Part shown: positions 8,704 to 18,477 of the stretch, piece by piece | How the letters are laid out: the number at the start of each line of letters is the position of its first letter | Numbering within the stretch: the stretch's first letter is position 1 | DNA from: an uncultured Marinobacter sp. | GTDB lineage: Bacteria > Pseudomonadota > Gammaproteobacteria > Pseudomonadales > Oleiphilaceae | Direction of reading: 5' to 3' | DNA length: 64,000 nucleotides | NCBI RefSeq assembly: GCF_947488835.1 | Contig: NZ_CANLBK010000002.1 | Location: 124,001-188,000, forward strand | Position numbers and translations under genes: made by a program | Notes under the pieces: model-generated | The model's database searches: none | The model's input: the letters and a program-made list of their open reading frames with translations, nothing else | What the model was told of the DNA's origin: nothing

Positions 8704-8738
8704 AAGCTACTCTGGTTGTGTTCGTGGATTTGCACCGG

Positions 8739-10163
8739 CTATTGGCTGTATAGCCGGAAGCAGTTTTTACCACTCTTTTTGGCGGCATACATTGCTTTGT
8801 CTGCCTTGCTGATCAAGGTGTCCACATTTGCCCCGTCTTTAGGGTAGATAGAAATGCCAATGCTCGCACCTATGGTGGCGACGCCATTATCAAAGTGGAA
8901 TGGCTTGGTCATGCTATTGATGATACTTGAGGCAACGGCTCCCGCGTCTTCTTCGGATACTCCGCCATTTAATTGAATGATGAACTCGTCGCCGCCAAAT
9001 CGGGCAACAAAGTCCGCTTCCCGAAGGCTGCTTTTCAGTAGTTTGCCAATCTTTTCAAGCGCTTGATCACCGGCTTTGTGGCCGAAGGTATCGTTAAGTG
9101 CTTTGAACCCGTCGATGTCGACAAACAGCAGTGCGACAGTTTCTCCATTCCGTTCGGCATTGGCGATCATGGAAGCGCTTAACTTTCTGAACAGCCTCAT
9201 ATTGGCGAGCCCTGTCAGCTCGTCATAAATGGACTCTTCATAGAAGATATCTTTTTGCTCATGCACCAATCCAATGAGCACAGTAGAGATGATCGACATG
9301 GCGAAGATCAATTGAACTTCCAGCATTCCGTAATAGGAGTAGCCGAATAGAACATAAAAGGAAAGTGTGAACAGGTTGCCGATAAACGCATACATCAACC
9401 CACAGCCCAGCCCCCACTTTACGGAAGTCCAGATGATGGGGACCAGAATCAGGTAATAGTAGCTTGAGTAGTTTTCACTAAACTTGCCCAGAAACACTAC
9501 GAAGAAAGAAAGCGAGATTATGATAAGAAATACGGTTAGTTTGTCAGGCCTCAGAATCTCATCGGTAATGGTTCGTTTTAAGCACTTCCAGCCATTTGAT
9601 TTAATGTATAGGTAGAGTGTGAAAATCGGAAGTGCTGTCAATGCGCCAGTCAGATTCCCGACAAAAAACAAAGGAACCTGTTCCCGCCAGCGGGTGCTCA
9701 AGGTGCTGCCTATGTCACTTGAGACCATCACAAAAATCGCAGACGACAAAAGTGCCGTTGCAATGATTATTAACATTAGCGTGTAGTAAAAGGTAGCGCC
9801 CAGCTTTTGCTTTTCGGGATTGAGTTTTCCCAGTATCAATCCCGCCGTGCCGTAGATCAGAAACATTCTCAGGTCCGGGATCAGCATGTCCAGGTTGTAG
9901 TTGAAAACATCACGCTGTGGCAGGCCGCCAATGAGTATGGCGAAAAAGAATACGGGTAGGTACTTGGCCCCAAAAAGATAAATCAGGAGCATTGCAAAAC
10001 CGGAAGGCGGGTAAAATATGCTAACACCTTCGGCTACGGTAAAGAGATAGGCTACCTGGTTCAGGAGCCAAAACGACAGTACAAAAAATAGAGCATTCCG
10101 GAGGTACTGCCTTTGCCCTGTCATCCAGTTGGTAAGGTCTGTTCTCTCCGGTGAAACAACCAT
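8739..10163 (-). CDS. MASE1-GGDEF membrane diguanylate cyclase
   Basis: 474 residues from the ATG at 10163, chosen because GGAG lies five bases upstream; a TTG five codons earlier has no such site. About eight hydrophobic helices (roughly residues 20-295) form a MASE1-type sensor, including the FYPPSGFAML segment. A short linker leads to the GGDEF domain. The catalytic motif GGDEF is intact at 390-394, and the inhibitory I-site RxxD (Arg381-Asp384) is five residues before it, so the protein should be an active, product-inhibited c-di-GMP synthase. There is no EAL domain. The ligand sensed is unknown. Confidence 0.88.
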   Translation of the reverse strand: MVVSPERTDLTNWMTGQRQYLRNALFFVLSFWLLNQVAYLFTVAEGVSIFYPPSGFAMLLIYLFGAKYLPVFFFAILIGGLPQRDVFNYNLDMLIPDLRMFLIYGTAGLILGKLNPEKQKLGATFYYTLMLIIIATALLSSAIFVMVSSDIGSTLSTRWREQVPLFFVGNLTGALTALPIFTLYLYIKSNGWKCLKRTITDEILRPDKLTVFLIIISLSFFVVFLGKFSENYSSYYYLILVPIIWTSVKWGLGCGLMYAFIGNLFTLSFYVLFGYSYYGMLEVQLIFAMSIISTVLIGLVHEQKDIFYEESIYDELTGLANMRLFRKLSASMIANAERNGETVALLFVDIDGFKALNDTFGHKAGDQALEKIGKLLKSSLREADFVARFGGDEFIIQLNGGVSEEDAGAVASSIINSMTKPFHFDNGVATIGASIGISIYPKDGANVDTLISKADKAMYAAKKSGKNCFRLYSQ

Positions 10164-10344
10164 GTTTTCTCCGCACAATACCGTGTACTACATGTATAGC
10201 CTACCACCAGCGTGAACACACCCTGGAATATGCCGAAACCCGGCTTCAAATCCTTTGAGAAGCATAAACGAACATCGTGATAAACGGTATTCTAAAGCTA
10301 CATTTCCTATGCAAGGCTTCCGTAGCATTACTGACTCCACATGT

Positions 10345-10359
10345 GCGCTAAATTAGCGC
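10345..10359. repeat. Short palindrome
   Basis: GCGCTAA and TTAGCGC flank a single A. It lies about 180 bp upstream of the diguanylate cyclase start. It could be a regulator site; no family is assigned. Confidence 0.35.
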
Positions 10360-10455
10360 TAAGGAACTGAACCTGTATGCGGTAAATAAAGCCAGCGGTA
10401 CTGGGCCCGCTCATGGTTTTATTGGGTCAGAGCGGTCTTTGAAGGTAATCACAGC

Positions 10456-10483
10456 GCCGGCTCAGGAAGACCCCAGAGCCGGC
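10456..10483 (-). terminator. Probable terminator of the bet-cho-phosphatase unit
   Basis: GCCGGCTC (10456-10463) pairs with GAGCCGGC (10476-10483) around a 12-nt loop, 19 bases past the alkaline phosphatase stop codon. The bases downstream on the minus strand are only moderately T-rich. Confidence 0.55.
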
Positions 10484-10501
10484 ATGCTTACTCATTAGCA
10501 A

Positions 10502-12133
10502 TCAGTTCTCCATCGCCTCCATGGCAAATTGGCCAATATCCGTATGGTGCAGAATCTTGCCAAAAGGCTCTGCCACTTTAGCTGGCCCCTGGGTGAATAC
10601 CAGCACCGGGGTATTGGTGTGGGTGCCGGTAGACCAGACTACATTCTGCTGTTCGGCCACTTCACGGGCCAGCAGGTTCTGGCGGTTGTCGTCTGTCTGG
10701 TACACGAAGAAGGCGCCGTTTACGTCCATTTTGGGAACGGTTTTAGTGCTCAGGTACGAATGGCCTTCGGTGTAGAAGGGGTTGTCTTCAGTGGCCAGTA
10801 CCCGGGCAGCCTGTTCTTCGGTAATGTAAAAACTGGTTTCAGCGTTAACAATGCGCGCCAGGTTGGCAGGGGTTTGCTCTTCTTCGCTCAGGCCGTCGAA
10901 CTGGCTGTAGAAGATGTCACCGTAGGAAGACTTCTGCTCATAGAGCTTATCCAGAGTAGACACATCGCCAAAGTTGAAGCCAGGTTTGAACTGCTGTTCC
11001 TTGAACACGCCGCCCGGCAGGTCGCGGCCGTGGGGCAGGTCGTTGGCGGAATAGCTGAAGCCAAAGCCGCCGGTTTCGTGGTCTGCTGTGACAACCACCA
11101 GTGTGTCATCGCGGCCTTCGGCCCAATCCAGCACGTAGTTCAGGGTTTCGTTCATGCGCAGCATTTCGTGCAGCATGGTGCCTGTGTCGTTGTAGTGACC
11201 AGCCCAGTCGATTTGACCGGCTTCGATCATCAGAAAGAAGCCTTCCTCATTCTGCGACAGCGAACCGATGGCTTTTTCCGACATTTCTTTCAATGTGGGA
11301 ATGGTGCGGTTCGGGTCGTTTTTGGTCTGGTTCTCAACAATGGCGTTAGGCAGTGATGAGTAGGCAAACAAACCGAGCATTTTGCCTTCGGCCTGGTTCA
11401 TCTGGTCAAGATTGAATGCCAGATCGTAGTTTTTCTCTTGTGCTTCGGCGATCAGGTTGCGGTTGTCCTTGCGCTTGGATTTGATACGCACAGAGCCTTC
11501 CGTCAATGCTTCAAGTTCCAAACGTGCAGCCGATTGCTCATCGTTGGCGGATGCCGGAATCCAGTAGCGCAGGCCGCCTGATAACATTACGTCTACGTTG
11601 TTGTTCAGCAGGTCGACGGCAATGTTGTTTTCGAGGCTGCGGTGGCTCTGGTGGGCTGCAAAACCAGCGGGTGTGGCGTGGGTGATTCGGGTGTCAGACA
11701 CCAGGCCGGTGGATTTGCCGAGCTTTTTGGCGCGCTCCAGAATGCTTTCCGCGGTGTTGCCGTCTTTGTCTGCGCCAATCATTTCGGCGCCAGCGAGCTT
11801 GCCAGTGGCCAGTTGGGTGGCAGAGGCCGCAGAGTCCACAACCAGGTTGTCATTGGCGTGGGTCATGGAGATGCCCATAGGGCCATTTTCAGCAATGCGG
11901 TCGAAGGCGGTGATGCCATCGGTGATAACCGAGTTGGGTGCTTGCTTGGCATAAGCGAGCAGCAGCCCAACCTGTTGCGGGCCCATGCCATCGCCAATAA
12001 TCATGATGACGTTTTTGGCTTTCTCAGGCTCAACCGATGCGGCTTGAGAGTCTGTTTGCATGGGTGCACAGGCTGCCAGCAGGAGGGAGGAGGCAAGCAG
12101 CCCCGCACCCGCCGTGATGTTTCGGATGTTCAT
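10502..12133 (-). CDS. Alkaline phosphatase (PhoA family), predicted lipoprotein
   Basis: 543 residues from the ATG at 12133, preceded by AAGGA. The N-terminus has a lipoprotein signal with lipobox LAAC (Cys22), so it should be membrane-anchored facing the periplasm. Metal and catalytic motifs of the family are present: Asp48 in IIGDGMGPQQ, nucleophile Ser101 in VDSAASATQ, the acidic and Asp-Trp segment IEAGQIDWAGH, TADHETGGFG, and the late His in STGTHTNTP. It hydrolyses phosphate monoesters. It lies 58 bp downstream of choV with no hairpin between, so it is probably transcribed with the choline genes. A role in releasing choline from phosphocholine is inferred from that context only. Confidence 0.9.
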   Translation of the reverse strand: MNIRNITAGAGLLASSLLLAACAPMQTDSQAASVEPEKAKNVIMIIGDGMGPQQVGLLLAYAKQAPNSVITDGITAFDRIAENGPMGISMTHANDNLVVDSAASATQLATGKLAGAEMIGADKDGNTAESILERAKKLGKSTGLVSDTRITHATPAGFAAHQSHRSLENNIAVDLLNNNVDVMLSGGLRYWIPASANDEQSAARLELEALTEGSVRIKSKRKDNRNLIAEAQEKNYDLAFNLDQMNQAEGKMLGLFAYSSLPNAIVENQTKNDPNRTIPTLKEMSEKAIGSLSQNEEGFFLMIEAGQIDWAGHYNDTGTMLHEMLRMNETLNYVLDWAEGRDDTLVVVTADHETGGFGFSYSANDLPHGRDLPGGVFKEQQFKPGFNFGDVSTLDKLYEQKSSYGDIFYSQFDGLSEEEQTPANLARIVNAETSFYITEEQAARVLATEDNPFYTEGHSYLSTKTVPKMDVNGAFFVYQTDDNRQNLLAREVAEQQNVVWSTGTHTNTPVLVFTQGPAKVAEPFGKILHHTDIGQFAMEAMEN

Positions 12134-12191
12134 AGAGGTCCTTTTTTGGAGGTTGGTCGTTTTATGATTATTGAGGGGCGATAAAGCTCGC

Positions 12192-13373
12192 CTAGCTGTC
12201 GTCCAGATGCTTCCCCAGCATGGCGTGGTAAAGCTCCCGGTCGCCAATGGCGCCGGTAATCTGGTCGCTTTCTTCCACCAGCAGGCTGTGGCCGGTGAAA
12301 TATCGAATCTCTACGGCATCCCGCAGAGGTGTGTTCGGGGCGATACGGGTGGGTTGTTTGGCCAGGCTTTCGATGGCTTGGCCTTCCTGCCAGGCTTGGG
12401 TCTGGAAGGTTTGGCCGCCACTGGTGACCACGGCCTTTTCCGCCACATCTGGCGTGTGTAGCCAGGTGTCGTAGCGCTTGTTGAGGCAGCGGTTACCTCT
12501 GGAATCTTCCTGTATCTGCCCAATGGGCAGTGCCAGTGAGCGGGCAGCCAGTACGTTGAGCGGGTTGGTGCTGGCAACGAAGCTCTTAACGTAATCGTTT
12601 GCAGGTTCCAGCACGATGGATTCCGGCTTGCCGTGCTGCACTATCTGGCCGTCTTTCATGATGGCGATGTGGGAGCCCAGCTTCAGGGCTTCGTCCAGAT
12701 CGTGGCTCACGAATACGATGGTTTTCTGCAGTTCTTCCTGCAGGGTCAGTAGTTCGTCCTGAAGCTGATGACGGATCAGTGGGTCAAGGGCAGAAAATGG
12801 CTCGTCCATCAGCAGTATTTCAGATTCTGTGGCCAGCGCCCTTGCCAGGCCTACTCGCTGGCGCATGCCACCGGAGAGTTCATCGGGCCGGCGGTTGGCC
12901 CAGCCTGAAAGGCCAACTAATTCCAGTTGGCGGGCTACCTTCTTGCGGCGCTCGGCCTTACCAAGGCCTTGCAGCTCAAGGCCGAAGGCCACGTTGTCTT
13001 CTACGGTCAGCCAGGGCATCAGGGCGAAGCTCTGGAATACCATGGAAATATGGCGGGTGCGTATGTCTCGCTGCACCTTTTCGCTGGCCTGGGTGAAATC
13101 CACCATTTCATTGTCGTGCTGTATGCGAATGGCACCATTGGTGACATCGTTCAGGCCGTTTATGCAGCGCAGCAGGCTCGACTTTCCGGAACCGGAAAGC
13201 CCCATAAGCACACAGATTTCGCCTTTTTTTACACTCAGGTTGGCGTTCTGTACACCCACTACCAAACCGGTCTGGTCGCGAATCTCGGCTCGTTCCAGGC
13301 CCTGCTCAATCAGTGGTAAGGCTCGTTGGGGTTGCTTTCCGAACACAACGTTAACGTTCTCGATTTCAATCAT
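12192..13373 (-). CDS. choV: Choline/betaine ABC transporter ATP-binding protein
   Basis: 393 residues, the usual ChoV/ProV length. The nucleotide-binding domain shows Walker A GLSGSGKSS, the Q-loop in MVFQSFALMPW, signature LSGGMRQRVGLARAL, Walker B ILLMDEPFSALD and the H-loop VFVSHDLDEA. A C-terminal regulatory extension of about 130 residues follows, as in the OTCN family of compatible-solute importers. The start overlaps the choW stop by 4 bp (ATGA), indicating translational coupling. It energises choline uptake with ChoW and ChoX. Confidence 0.92.
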   Translation of the reverse strand: MIEIENVNVVFGKQPQRALPLIEQGLERAEIRDQTGLVVGVQNANLSVKKGEICVLMGLSGSGKSSLLRCINGLNDVTNGAIRIQHDNEMVDFTQASEKVQRDIRTRHISMVFQSFALMPWLTVEDNVAFGLELQGLGKAERRKKVARQLELVGLSGWANRRPDELSGGMRQRVGLARALATESEILLMDEPFSALDPLIRHQLQDELLTLQEELQKTIVFVSHDLDEALKLGSHIAIMKDGQIVQHGKPESIVLEPANDYVKSFVASTNPLNVLAARSLALPIGQIQEDSRGNRCLNKRYDTWLHTPDVAEKAVVTSGGQTFQTQAWQEGQAIESLAKQPTRIAPNTPLRDAVEIRYFTGHSLLVEESDQITGAIGDRELYHAMLGKHLDDS

Positions 13374-14218
13374 ACTGGTGTCCCCGTGGTGCCTTTCTGA
13401 CGGAAAAAACGGTCCATCCAGATGGCCAGTAATACGATAGCCAGGCCGGCTTCAAAGCCCTTGCCTATGTCGACGGTATTCAGGGCCCGTACAACCGGCA
13501 CGCCCAAACCATCCGCGCCGACCAGCGCGGCAATAACAACCATGGAGAGCGACAACATGATGCACTGGGTTATGCCGGCGCCAATGGAACTCATGGCGGC
13601 GGGCAGTTCTACTTTGAAAAGCAACTGGCGGTTGGTGCAGCCAAAGGATTTACCAGCTTCAACCAGCTCGGTCGGCACCTGGGAAATGCCCAGATAGGTC
13701 AGCCTTACGGGGGCGGCGATGGCAAAAATCACGGTGGAGATAACACCGGGTACCACGCCCAAACCAAACAGTGTGAGGGTGGGGATCAGGTACACAAACG
13801 GAGGAATTGTTTGCATCAGATCCAGCACAGGCTGCAGAAACCGGTACAGCCAGGCGTTGTGGGCGGCGTATATGCCCAGTGGGATGCCAATCAACACGCA
13901 CAGCACGGTTGCGTAGAGCACCAGTGAGAGTGTGGCCATGGTGTCTTCCCAATAGCCGATGTTCAGGATCAACAGAAAGCTGATAGCGGTGAAGGCGGTG
14001 AGCCCCCAGCGGCGATGACGAATATGTGCGGCCGCAGTAAACAGAGCTACCAGTGCAAGAGGTGGAACCCAGAGAAGCGCGTCGGTCAGGCCATGAATCA
14101 TACTTCTGAGGGTTTCGGAAACGGCGTCGAAAAAGCCGCTGAAATTGATCACCAGAAAATCAACAATGGCTTCCATGAAGTCGCCGAAGGGTAGTTGATG
14201 CTCAGTTATCCAGTTCAT
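13370..14218 (-). CDS. choW: Choline ABC transporter permease
   Basis: 282 residues, with six to seven transmembrane helices and the binding-protein-dependent permease domain of the ProW/OpuAB type. The coupling loop appears as VPTELVEAGKSFGCTNRQLL, followed by KVELPAAMSSIGAGI. The product forms the membrane channel for choline with ChoV at the inner face and ChoX in the periplasm. It starts about 100 bp after choX and overlaps choV by 4 bp. Confidence 0.92.
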   Translation of the reverse strand: MNWITEHQLPFGDFMEAIVDFLVINFSGFFDAVSETLRSMIHGLTDALLWVPPLALVALFTAAAHIRHRRWGLTAFTAISFLLILNIGYWEDTMATLSLVLYATVLCVLIGIPLGIYAAHNAWLYRFLQPVLDLMQTIPPFVYLIPTLTLFGLGVVPGVISTVIFAIAAPVRLTYLGISQVPTELVEAGKSFGCTNRQLLFKVELPAAMSSIGAGITQCIMLSLSMVVIAALVGADGLGVPVVRALNTVDIGKGFEAGLAIVLLAIWMDRFFRQKGTTGTPV

Positions 14219-14289
14219 GGTTTTATGTCTTTTTGGGTGCGGGCCAGAGCCGGCACGGAAAATGAGTGAATCAGGTAGTGCATGGCAGG

Positions 14290-14311
14290 TGCCCGGGGTT
14301 GCCCCCGGGCA
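14290..14311 (-). terminator. GC-rich intercistronic hairpin between choX and choW
   Basis: TGCCCGGGG (14290-14298) pairs with CCCCCGGGCA (14302-14311, one bulged C) around a 3-nt loop. It follows the choX stop codon by 7 bases and has no T tract. It likely acts as a partial terminator or 3' stabiliser that raises binding-protein output over the permease and ATPase. Confidence 0.55.
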
Positions 14312-14318
14312 TTACTGG

Positions 14319-15248
14319 CTATTTGAGGGATGCTTTAACGGCGGGCAGTGCCTCTTTGCCGTCCAGGGTAGTTACGCCTTCAAGCCAGGCGTTGAGTACC
14401 TCGGGGTTGCTGGCCAGCCATGCCTTTGCGGCATCGTTTGGCTCTTCGCCGTCGTTCAAAATAGCGCCCATCACTTCGTTCTCCATGGTCAGGGAGAAGG
14501 TGAGGTTGTTCAGCAGCTTGCCAACGTTCGGGCACTCGCTGGTGTAGTTCTTGCGAACGTTGGTGTGCACGGTTGCACCACCGTAGTTGGGGCCGAAGAA
14601 GTCGTCGCCGCCTTCAAGGTACGCCAGTTCATGATTGGCGTTCATCGGATGCGGTTCCCAAGCCAGGAACACAACCCAGTTGTTGCGACGGGTTGCGCGG
14701 CTTACCTGTGACAGCATGCCCGCTTCACTGGATTCGACTACACGGAAGTCGCCCAGGCCAAAGGCATCTTCATCTACCATCTGCTGGATCAGGCGGTTAC
14801 CGTCGTTGCCTGGTTCGATGCCGTAGATGCGGCCATCAAACTCGTCGGAGTGCTTGGCGATGTCGGCAAAGCTGGTGACACCTGCATCGTAAACATACTG
14901 GGGAACCGCCAGTGTGTATTTGGCGCCTTCCAGGTTGGTGATCACGGTTTCTACATCACCGCTTTCCAGGTAGGGGCGGACATCGCCTTCCATGGTGGGC
15001 ATCCAGTTGCCCAGGAATACGTCGATGTCCTTGTTTTTGAGTGAGCGGTAGGTCACCGGCACAGACAGGACTTTGGCCGTAGGGGTATACCCCATGCCTT
15101 TAAGTACTTCGGATGCCAGCGCAGTGGTGGCGGTTATGTCGGTCCAGCCTACATCCGCAAAGCGTACGGTTTCACATGCGGCATTCGGGGCAGCGGTGGC
15201 AGCGCCACTGATCGCAAGGCCTGCACAGGCCATCATGAGTTTCTTCAT
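14319..15248 (-). CDS. choX: Choline-binding periplasmic protein
   Basis: 309 residues from the ATG at 15248 (AGGAGAG upstream), with a Sec signal peptide of about 20 residues (cut after ATAA). It belongs to the OpuAC/ChoX group of quaternary-amine binding proteins. The aromatic box known from Sinorhizobium ChoX (Trp43, Trp90, Tyr119, Trp205) is matched by Trp35, Trp82, Tyr111 and Trp197, all at a constant offset of eight, which strongly supports choline as ligand. It delivers choline to ChoWV. It follows betA by 34 bp, so uptake and oxidation are in one unit. Confidence 0.92.
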   Translation of the reverse strand: MKKLMMACAGLAISGAATAAPNAACETVRFADVGWTDITATTALASEVLKGMGYTPTAKVLSVPVTYRSLKNKDIDVFLGNWMPTMEGDVRPYLESGDVETVITNLEGAKYTLAVPQYVYDAGVTSFADIAKHSDEFDGRIYGIEPGNDGNRLIQQMVDEDAFGLGDFRVVESSEAGMLSQVSRATRRNNWVVFLAWEPHPMNANHELAYLEGGDDFFGPNYGGATVHTNVRKNYTSECPNVGKLLNNLTFSLTMENEVMGAILNDGEEPNDAAKAWLASNPEVLNAWLEGVTTLDGKEALPAVKASLK

Positions 15249-15282
15249 TGGTTCTCTCCTTTCTTGGTTTTGTGTCACAGCG

Positions 15283-16950
15283 TTAGCGTTGTGCGTTTTT
15301 CCAGTCAGGGTGTTCCCATACCGGTGCGGGTGAGGGAGCGAGTGGCTCAAGGCCACGTATGTGGTCGGCACATTTTTCAGCCAACATGATGGTGGGCGCA
15401 TTCAGGTTGCCGCTCACCATGCTGGGCATAATGGAGGCATCCACCACACGCAGATTGTTCACGCCATAAACCCGTGCCTGCTCGTCAACTACCGCCATGG
15501 GGTCATCGGCTGCGCCCATTTTGCAGGTGCATGAGGGGTGGTAGGCGCTGTCGGCGTATTTGCGGACGAACGCATCAATATCGTCGTCGGTAGTGGCGCT
15601 GGCACCGGGGCGCAGTTCTTCGCCCCGGAAAGGATCGAAGGCCGATTGGGCAAAGATTTCCCGGGTCAGTTTGATGCTTTGGCGCATTTCCCAGCGGTCA
15701 CGCTCGGTGCTGAGCAGCTTGGGATCAATAATCGGGTGGTCGTTCGGGTCCGCCGATTTCAGTTTGATGAATCCGCGACTGGTTGGGCGCATGGGGCCAA
15801 CGTGGGCTTGATAGCCATGGCACTCGGCGTCTTTCCGGCCGTGATCAATTACCTGGGACGGCAGGAAGTGATATTGGATATCCGGGTGTTGAACGCCCGC
15901 TTCCGAACGAATAAATCCGCCAGCTTCCAGGTGGGCGGTGCGGCAGGCGCCCCAATCGTTGTTGATAAACCACTTCATGCCGGCCAGGGTTTTGCCCGGC
16001 TGGGTGGTGTACTTGTACAAAGTGACCGGCTGGGTGGATTTGTGCTGAACGTAGATTTCCAGGTGGTCTTGAAGGTTTTTGCCGACACCAGGGCGGTCGG
16101 CCACTACAGGAATGTTGTGTTCTTTCAGCTCGTCTTCCGCGCCTATGCCTGACAACATCAACAGTTGCGGCGAGTTGATGGCACCGCCGCTTACGATGAC
16201 TTCTTTGCGGGCCTTCACACGAAGGGTTTTGCCTTTCTGAATGTATTCCACGCCGACGGCGGTCTCGCCTTCAAACAGAATGCGGGTGGTCATGGCGCCG
16301 GTTTCAGCGGTCAGGTTCGGGCGGTTCAGGGCGGGGCGCAGGTAGGCTTGAGCTGCGCTCCAGCGCCGACCTTTTTTGATGGTCATGTCCATCTCGCCAA
16401 CGCCTTCCTGCTGGTAGCCGTTCATGTCTTTTGTATAGGGGTAGCCTGCCTGCTGGGAAGCCTCAAGAAAGGCGCCAAACAGCGGGTTGGGCTCGTCGCC
16501 TGTGTGTACGTTCAGCGGGCCATTGCCACCGCGGTAGTCGTCAGCGCCTTTTTCCCGGCTTTCGGCTTTGCGGAAGTAGGGCAGCACGTCCTGATAGCGC
16601 CAGCCTTTGGCGCCTTCGTCGTGCCAGCGGTCGTAATCGTAGGCGTGGCCGCGGATATACACCATGGCATTCAGGGTGGAACCGCCGCCCCACACTTTGC
16701 CCCGGGGCCAGTAAAGCTTCCGGTTGTTCATGTGTTCCTGGGGTTCGGTGTGGTAGTACCAGTTGTGCTTGTCGTCCATGAGGTTGAACATGAGCGCCGC
16801 GGGCATGTGGATTTTCCAGCCGTTGTCACGGCGCCCGGCTTCCAGAACCAGAACCTGGTCATTTCCACTTTCACTCAAGCGGTTGGCCAATACACAGCCG
16901 GCGGACCCGGTGCCGACAATCACATAGTCAAATTCGTTATCAAACTGCAA
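15283..16950 (-). CDS. betA: Choline dehydrogenase
   Basis: 555 residues, the standard length for BetA. This GMC-family flavoprotein oxidises choline to betaine aldehyde at the inner face of the cytoplasmic membrane. It shows the FAD motif VIVGTGSAGCVLANRLSE near the N-terminus, the GMC signature around WPRGKVWGGGSTLNAMVYIR, the second signature GGAINSPQLLMLSGIG, the active-site His in YHPSCTCKMG and the closing segment GNLNAPTIMLAEK. It lies between betB and choX on the same strand. Confidence 0.95.
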   Translation of the reverse strand: MQFDNEFDYVIVGTGSAGCVLANRLSESGNDQVLVLEAGRRDNGWKIHMPAALMFNLMDDKHNWYYHTEPQEHMNNRKLYWPRGKVWGGGSTLNAMVYIRGHAYDYDRWHDEGAKGWRYQDVLPYFRKAESREKGADDYRGGNGPLNVHTGDEPNPLFGAFLEASQQAGYPYTKDMNGYQQEGVGEMDMTIKKGRRWSAAQAYLRPALNRPNLTAETGAMTTRILFEGETAVGVEYIQKGKTLRVKARKEVIVSGGAINSPQLLMLSGIGAEDELKEHNIPVVADRPGVGKNLQDHLEIYVQHKSTQPVTLYKYTTQPGKTLAGMKWFINNDWGACRTAHLEAGGFIRSEAGVQHPDIQYHFLPSQVIDHGRKDAECHGYQAHVGPMRPTSRGFIKLKSADPNDHPIIDPKLLSTERDRWEMRQSIKLTREIFAQSAFDPFRGEELRPGASATTDDDIDAFVRKYADSAYHPSCTCKMGAADDPMAVVDEQARVYGVNNLRVVDASIMPSMVSGNLNAPTIMLAEKCADHIRGLEPLAPSPAPVWEHPDWKNAQR

Positions 16951-17013
16951 AACGGTCTCCTTGATGCAAAGGCGGATAGGTCATCCGCAGAGGCTCTGGT
17001 TTGAAGGCGCGGG

Positions 17014-18477
17014 TCAAAATGGCGACTCAAACGGGGCCATTCCAACGTAAACGGATTTGATTTGGGTGTAATGGGCGAGTGTTTCGCGACCATTCTCGCG
17101 GCCCAGCCCCGAGAGCTTGTAACCGCCCACGGGCATTTCGGCCGGCGAGGCGCCAAAGCTGTTGATCCAGCAGATGCCTGCTTCAATTTGATGAATAACG
17201 CGATGTGCGCGGGTGGTGTCTGTAGTGAACACGGCAGCTGCCAGGCCGTAGTCTGTGTTGTTGGCGCGCTGGATCACTTCCTCTTCAGTATCGAATGGCA
17301 GTACAGACATCACCGGGCCAAAGATTTCTTCCCGCACAATGGTCATGTCATCGGTGCAGTCGGCGAAGATTGTGGGCGCCACAAAATAGCCGTCTTCAAA
17401 ACCAGTCGGTTGCAGGGTCTTGCCGCCGGTCAGCAAGCGCGCGCCTTCAGCTTTGGCGCTGTCGATGTACTTCATCACCAGGTCGCGATGCTTGGCGCTG
17501 ATCAGGGAGCCGAAGTTGGTGTCCGGGTGTTCCGGGTCGCCGGCGATGATGTTGTTCTCGGTTCTTCTTACCAGTTCCTCAAGGAAGGCGTTGTAGATGG
17601 AGCGTTGAACAAACACGCGGGTACCGTTTGTGCACACCTCGCCTTGGGTGTAGAAGTTGCCCAGCATGGCGGCCGAGATGGCTTGTTCCAGATCGGTATC
17701 TTCAAACACCACCAGCGGGGATTTGCCGCCCAGTTCCATGGTGACGGATTTCAGGGTGCGGGCGGAATCGGCCATCACGGTGCGGCCGGTTTTGGCTTCA
17801 CCGGTAAACGATACTTTGGCAATGGCCGGCTCGGCTGTGAGCATCTGGCCGACCCGGTGATCGCCTTGGATCACGTTAAACACACCAGCGGGAACACCCG
17901 CTTCGATGTAAATCTCAGCCAGTTTGATCGCGCCCAGCGGTGTTTCTTCTGAAGGCTTGAAGATCATGCTGTTGCCGCAGGCCAGAGCAGGCGCGGACTT
18001 CCAGCATGCTATTTGCAGAGGGTAGTTCCATGCGCCAATACCCGCGCACACGCCCAGAGGTTCGCGACGGGTATAGAAGAAATCCGGCCCCAGATGCTGG
18101 CTTTCGCCGGTAATACTGGAAGCCTGGCCAGCAAAATACTCGACAGAATCGGCACCGGTTACTACATCGACCACGCTGGCTTCCTGCCAGGGTTTGCCGG
18201 TATCCAGCACTTCGATCTTTGCCAGCTCATCGTTGCGCTCGCGCAGAATGTTGGCTGCCCGGTTGAGAATACGCCCACGCTCAAGCCCGCTCATGGCAGC
18301 CCAGGCTTTGAAGCCTTCCCGGGCGCTCTTGACCGCTGCCTGCATAACGGATTCATCGGCCTGTTCAACCTGATAAATCAGCTTGCCGGTGGCAGGGTTC
18401 ACTACGTCGAAGCGTTCGCCACTCTGGTTTGTCAGTGGCTGGCCGTTAATAAAAGACTGGTACACGGGCAATGTCAT
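17014..18477 (-). CDS. betB: Betaine aldehyde dehydrogenase
   Basis: 487 residues. It converts betaine aldehyde to glycine betaine with NAD(P)+ in the cytoplasm. Motifs of the ALDH family are in order: [30 protein letters not shown], the catalytic Glu in MELGGKSPL, the catalytic Cys in [13 protein letters not shown] (the BetB-type context), and [11 protein letters not shown]. Its start overlaps the betI stop by 4 bp (ATGA), so the two are translationally coupled. Confidence 0.95.
   Translation of the reverse strand: MTLPVYQSFINGQPLTNQSGERFDVVNPATGKLIYQVEQADESVMQAAVKSAREGFKAWAAMSGLERGRILNRAANILRERNDELAKIEVLDTGKPWQEASVVDVVTGADSVEYFAGQASSITGESQHLGPDFFYTRREPLGVCAGIGAWNYPLQIACWKSAPALACGNSMIFKPSEETPLGAIKLAEIYIEAGVPAGVFNVIQGDHRVGQMLTAEPAIAKVSFTGEAKTGRTVMADSARTLKSVTMELGGKSPLVVFEDTDLEQAISAAMLGNFYTQGEVCTNGTRVFVQRSIYNAFLEELVRRTENNIIAGDPEHPDTNFGSLISAKHRDLVMKYIDSAKAEGARLLTGGKTLQPTGFEDGYFVAPTIFADCTDDMTIVREEIFGPVMSVLPFDTEEEVIQRANNTDYGLAAAVFTTDTTRAHRVIHQIEAGICWINSFGASPAEMPVGGYKLSGLGRENGRETLAHYTQIKSVYVGMAPFESPF

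Larger units (their letters stand above)
10164..10501. other. 338-bp intergenic region between the GGDEF and alkaline phosphatase genes
   Basis: No gene is seen. It holds a 15-bp near-perfect palindrome at 10345-10359 and a hairpin at 10456-10483 next to the alkaline phosphatase stop codon. The promoter for the GGDEF gene must lie in the higher-coordinate part; no clear -35/-10 was identified. Confidence 0.55.

Noticed and set aside
10529..11356. A 275-codon plus-strand frame opposite the alkaline phosphatase gene
   Set aside because: Shadow frame of a well-supported phosphatase.
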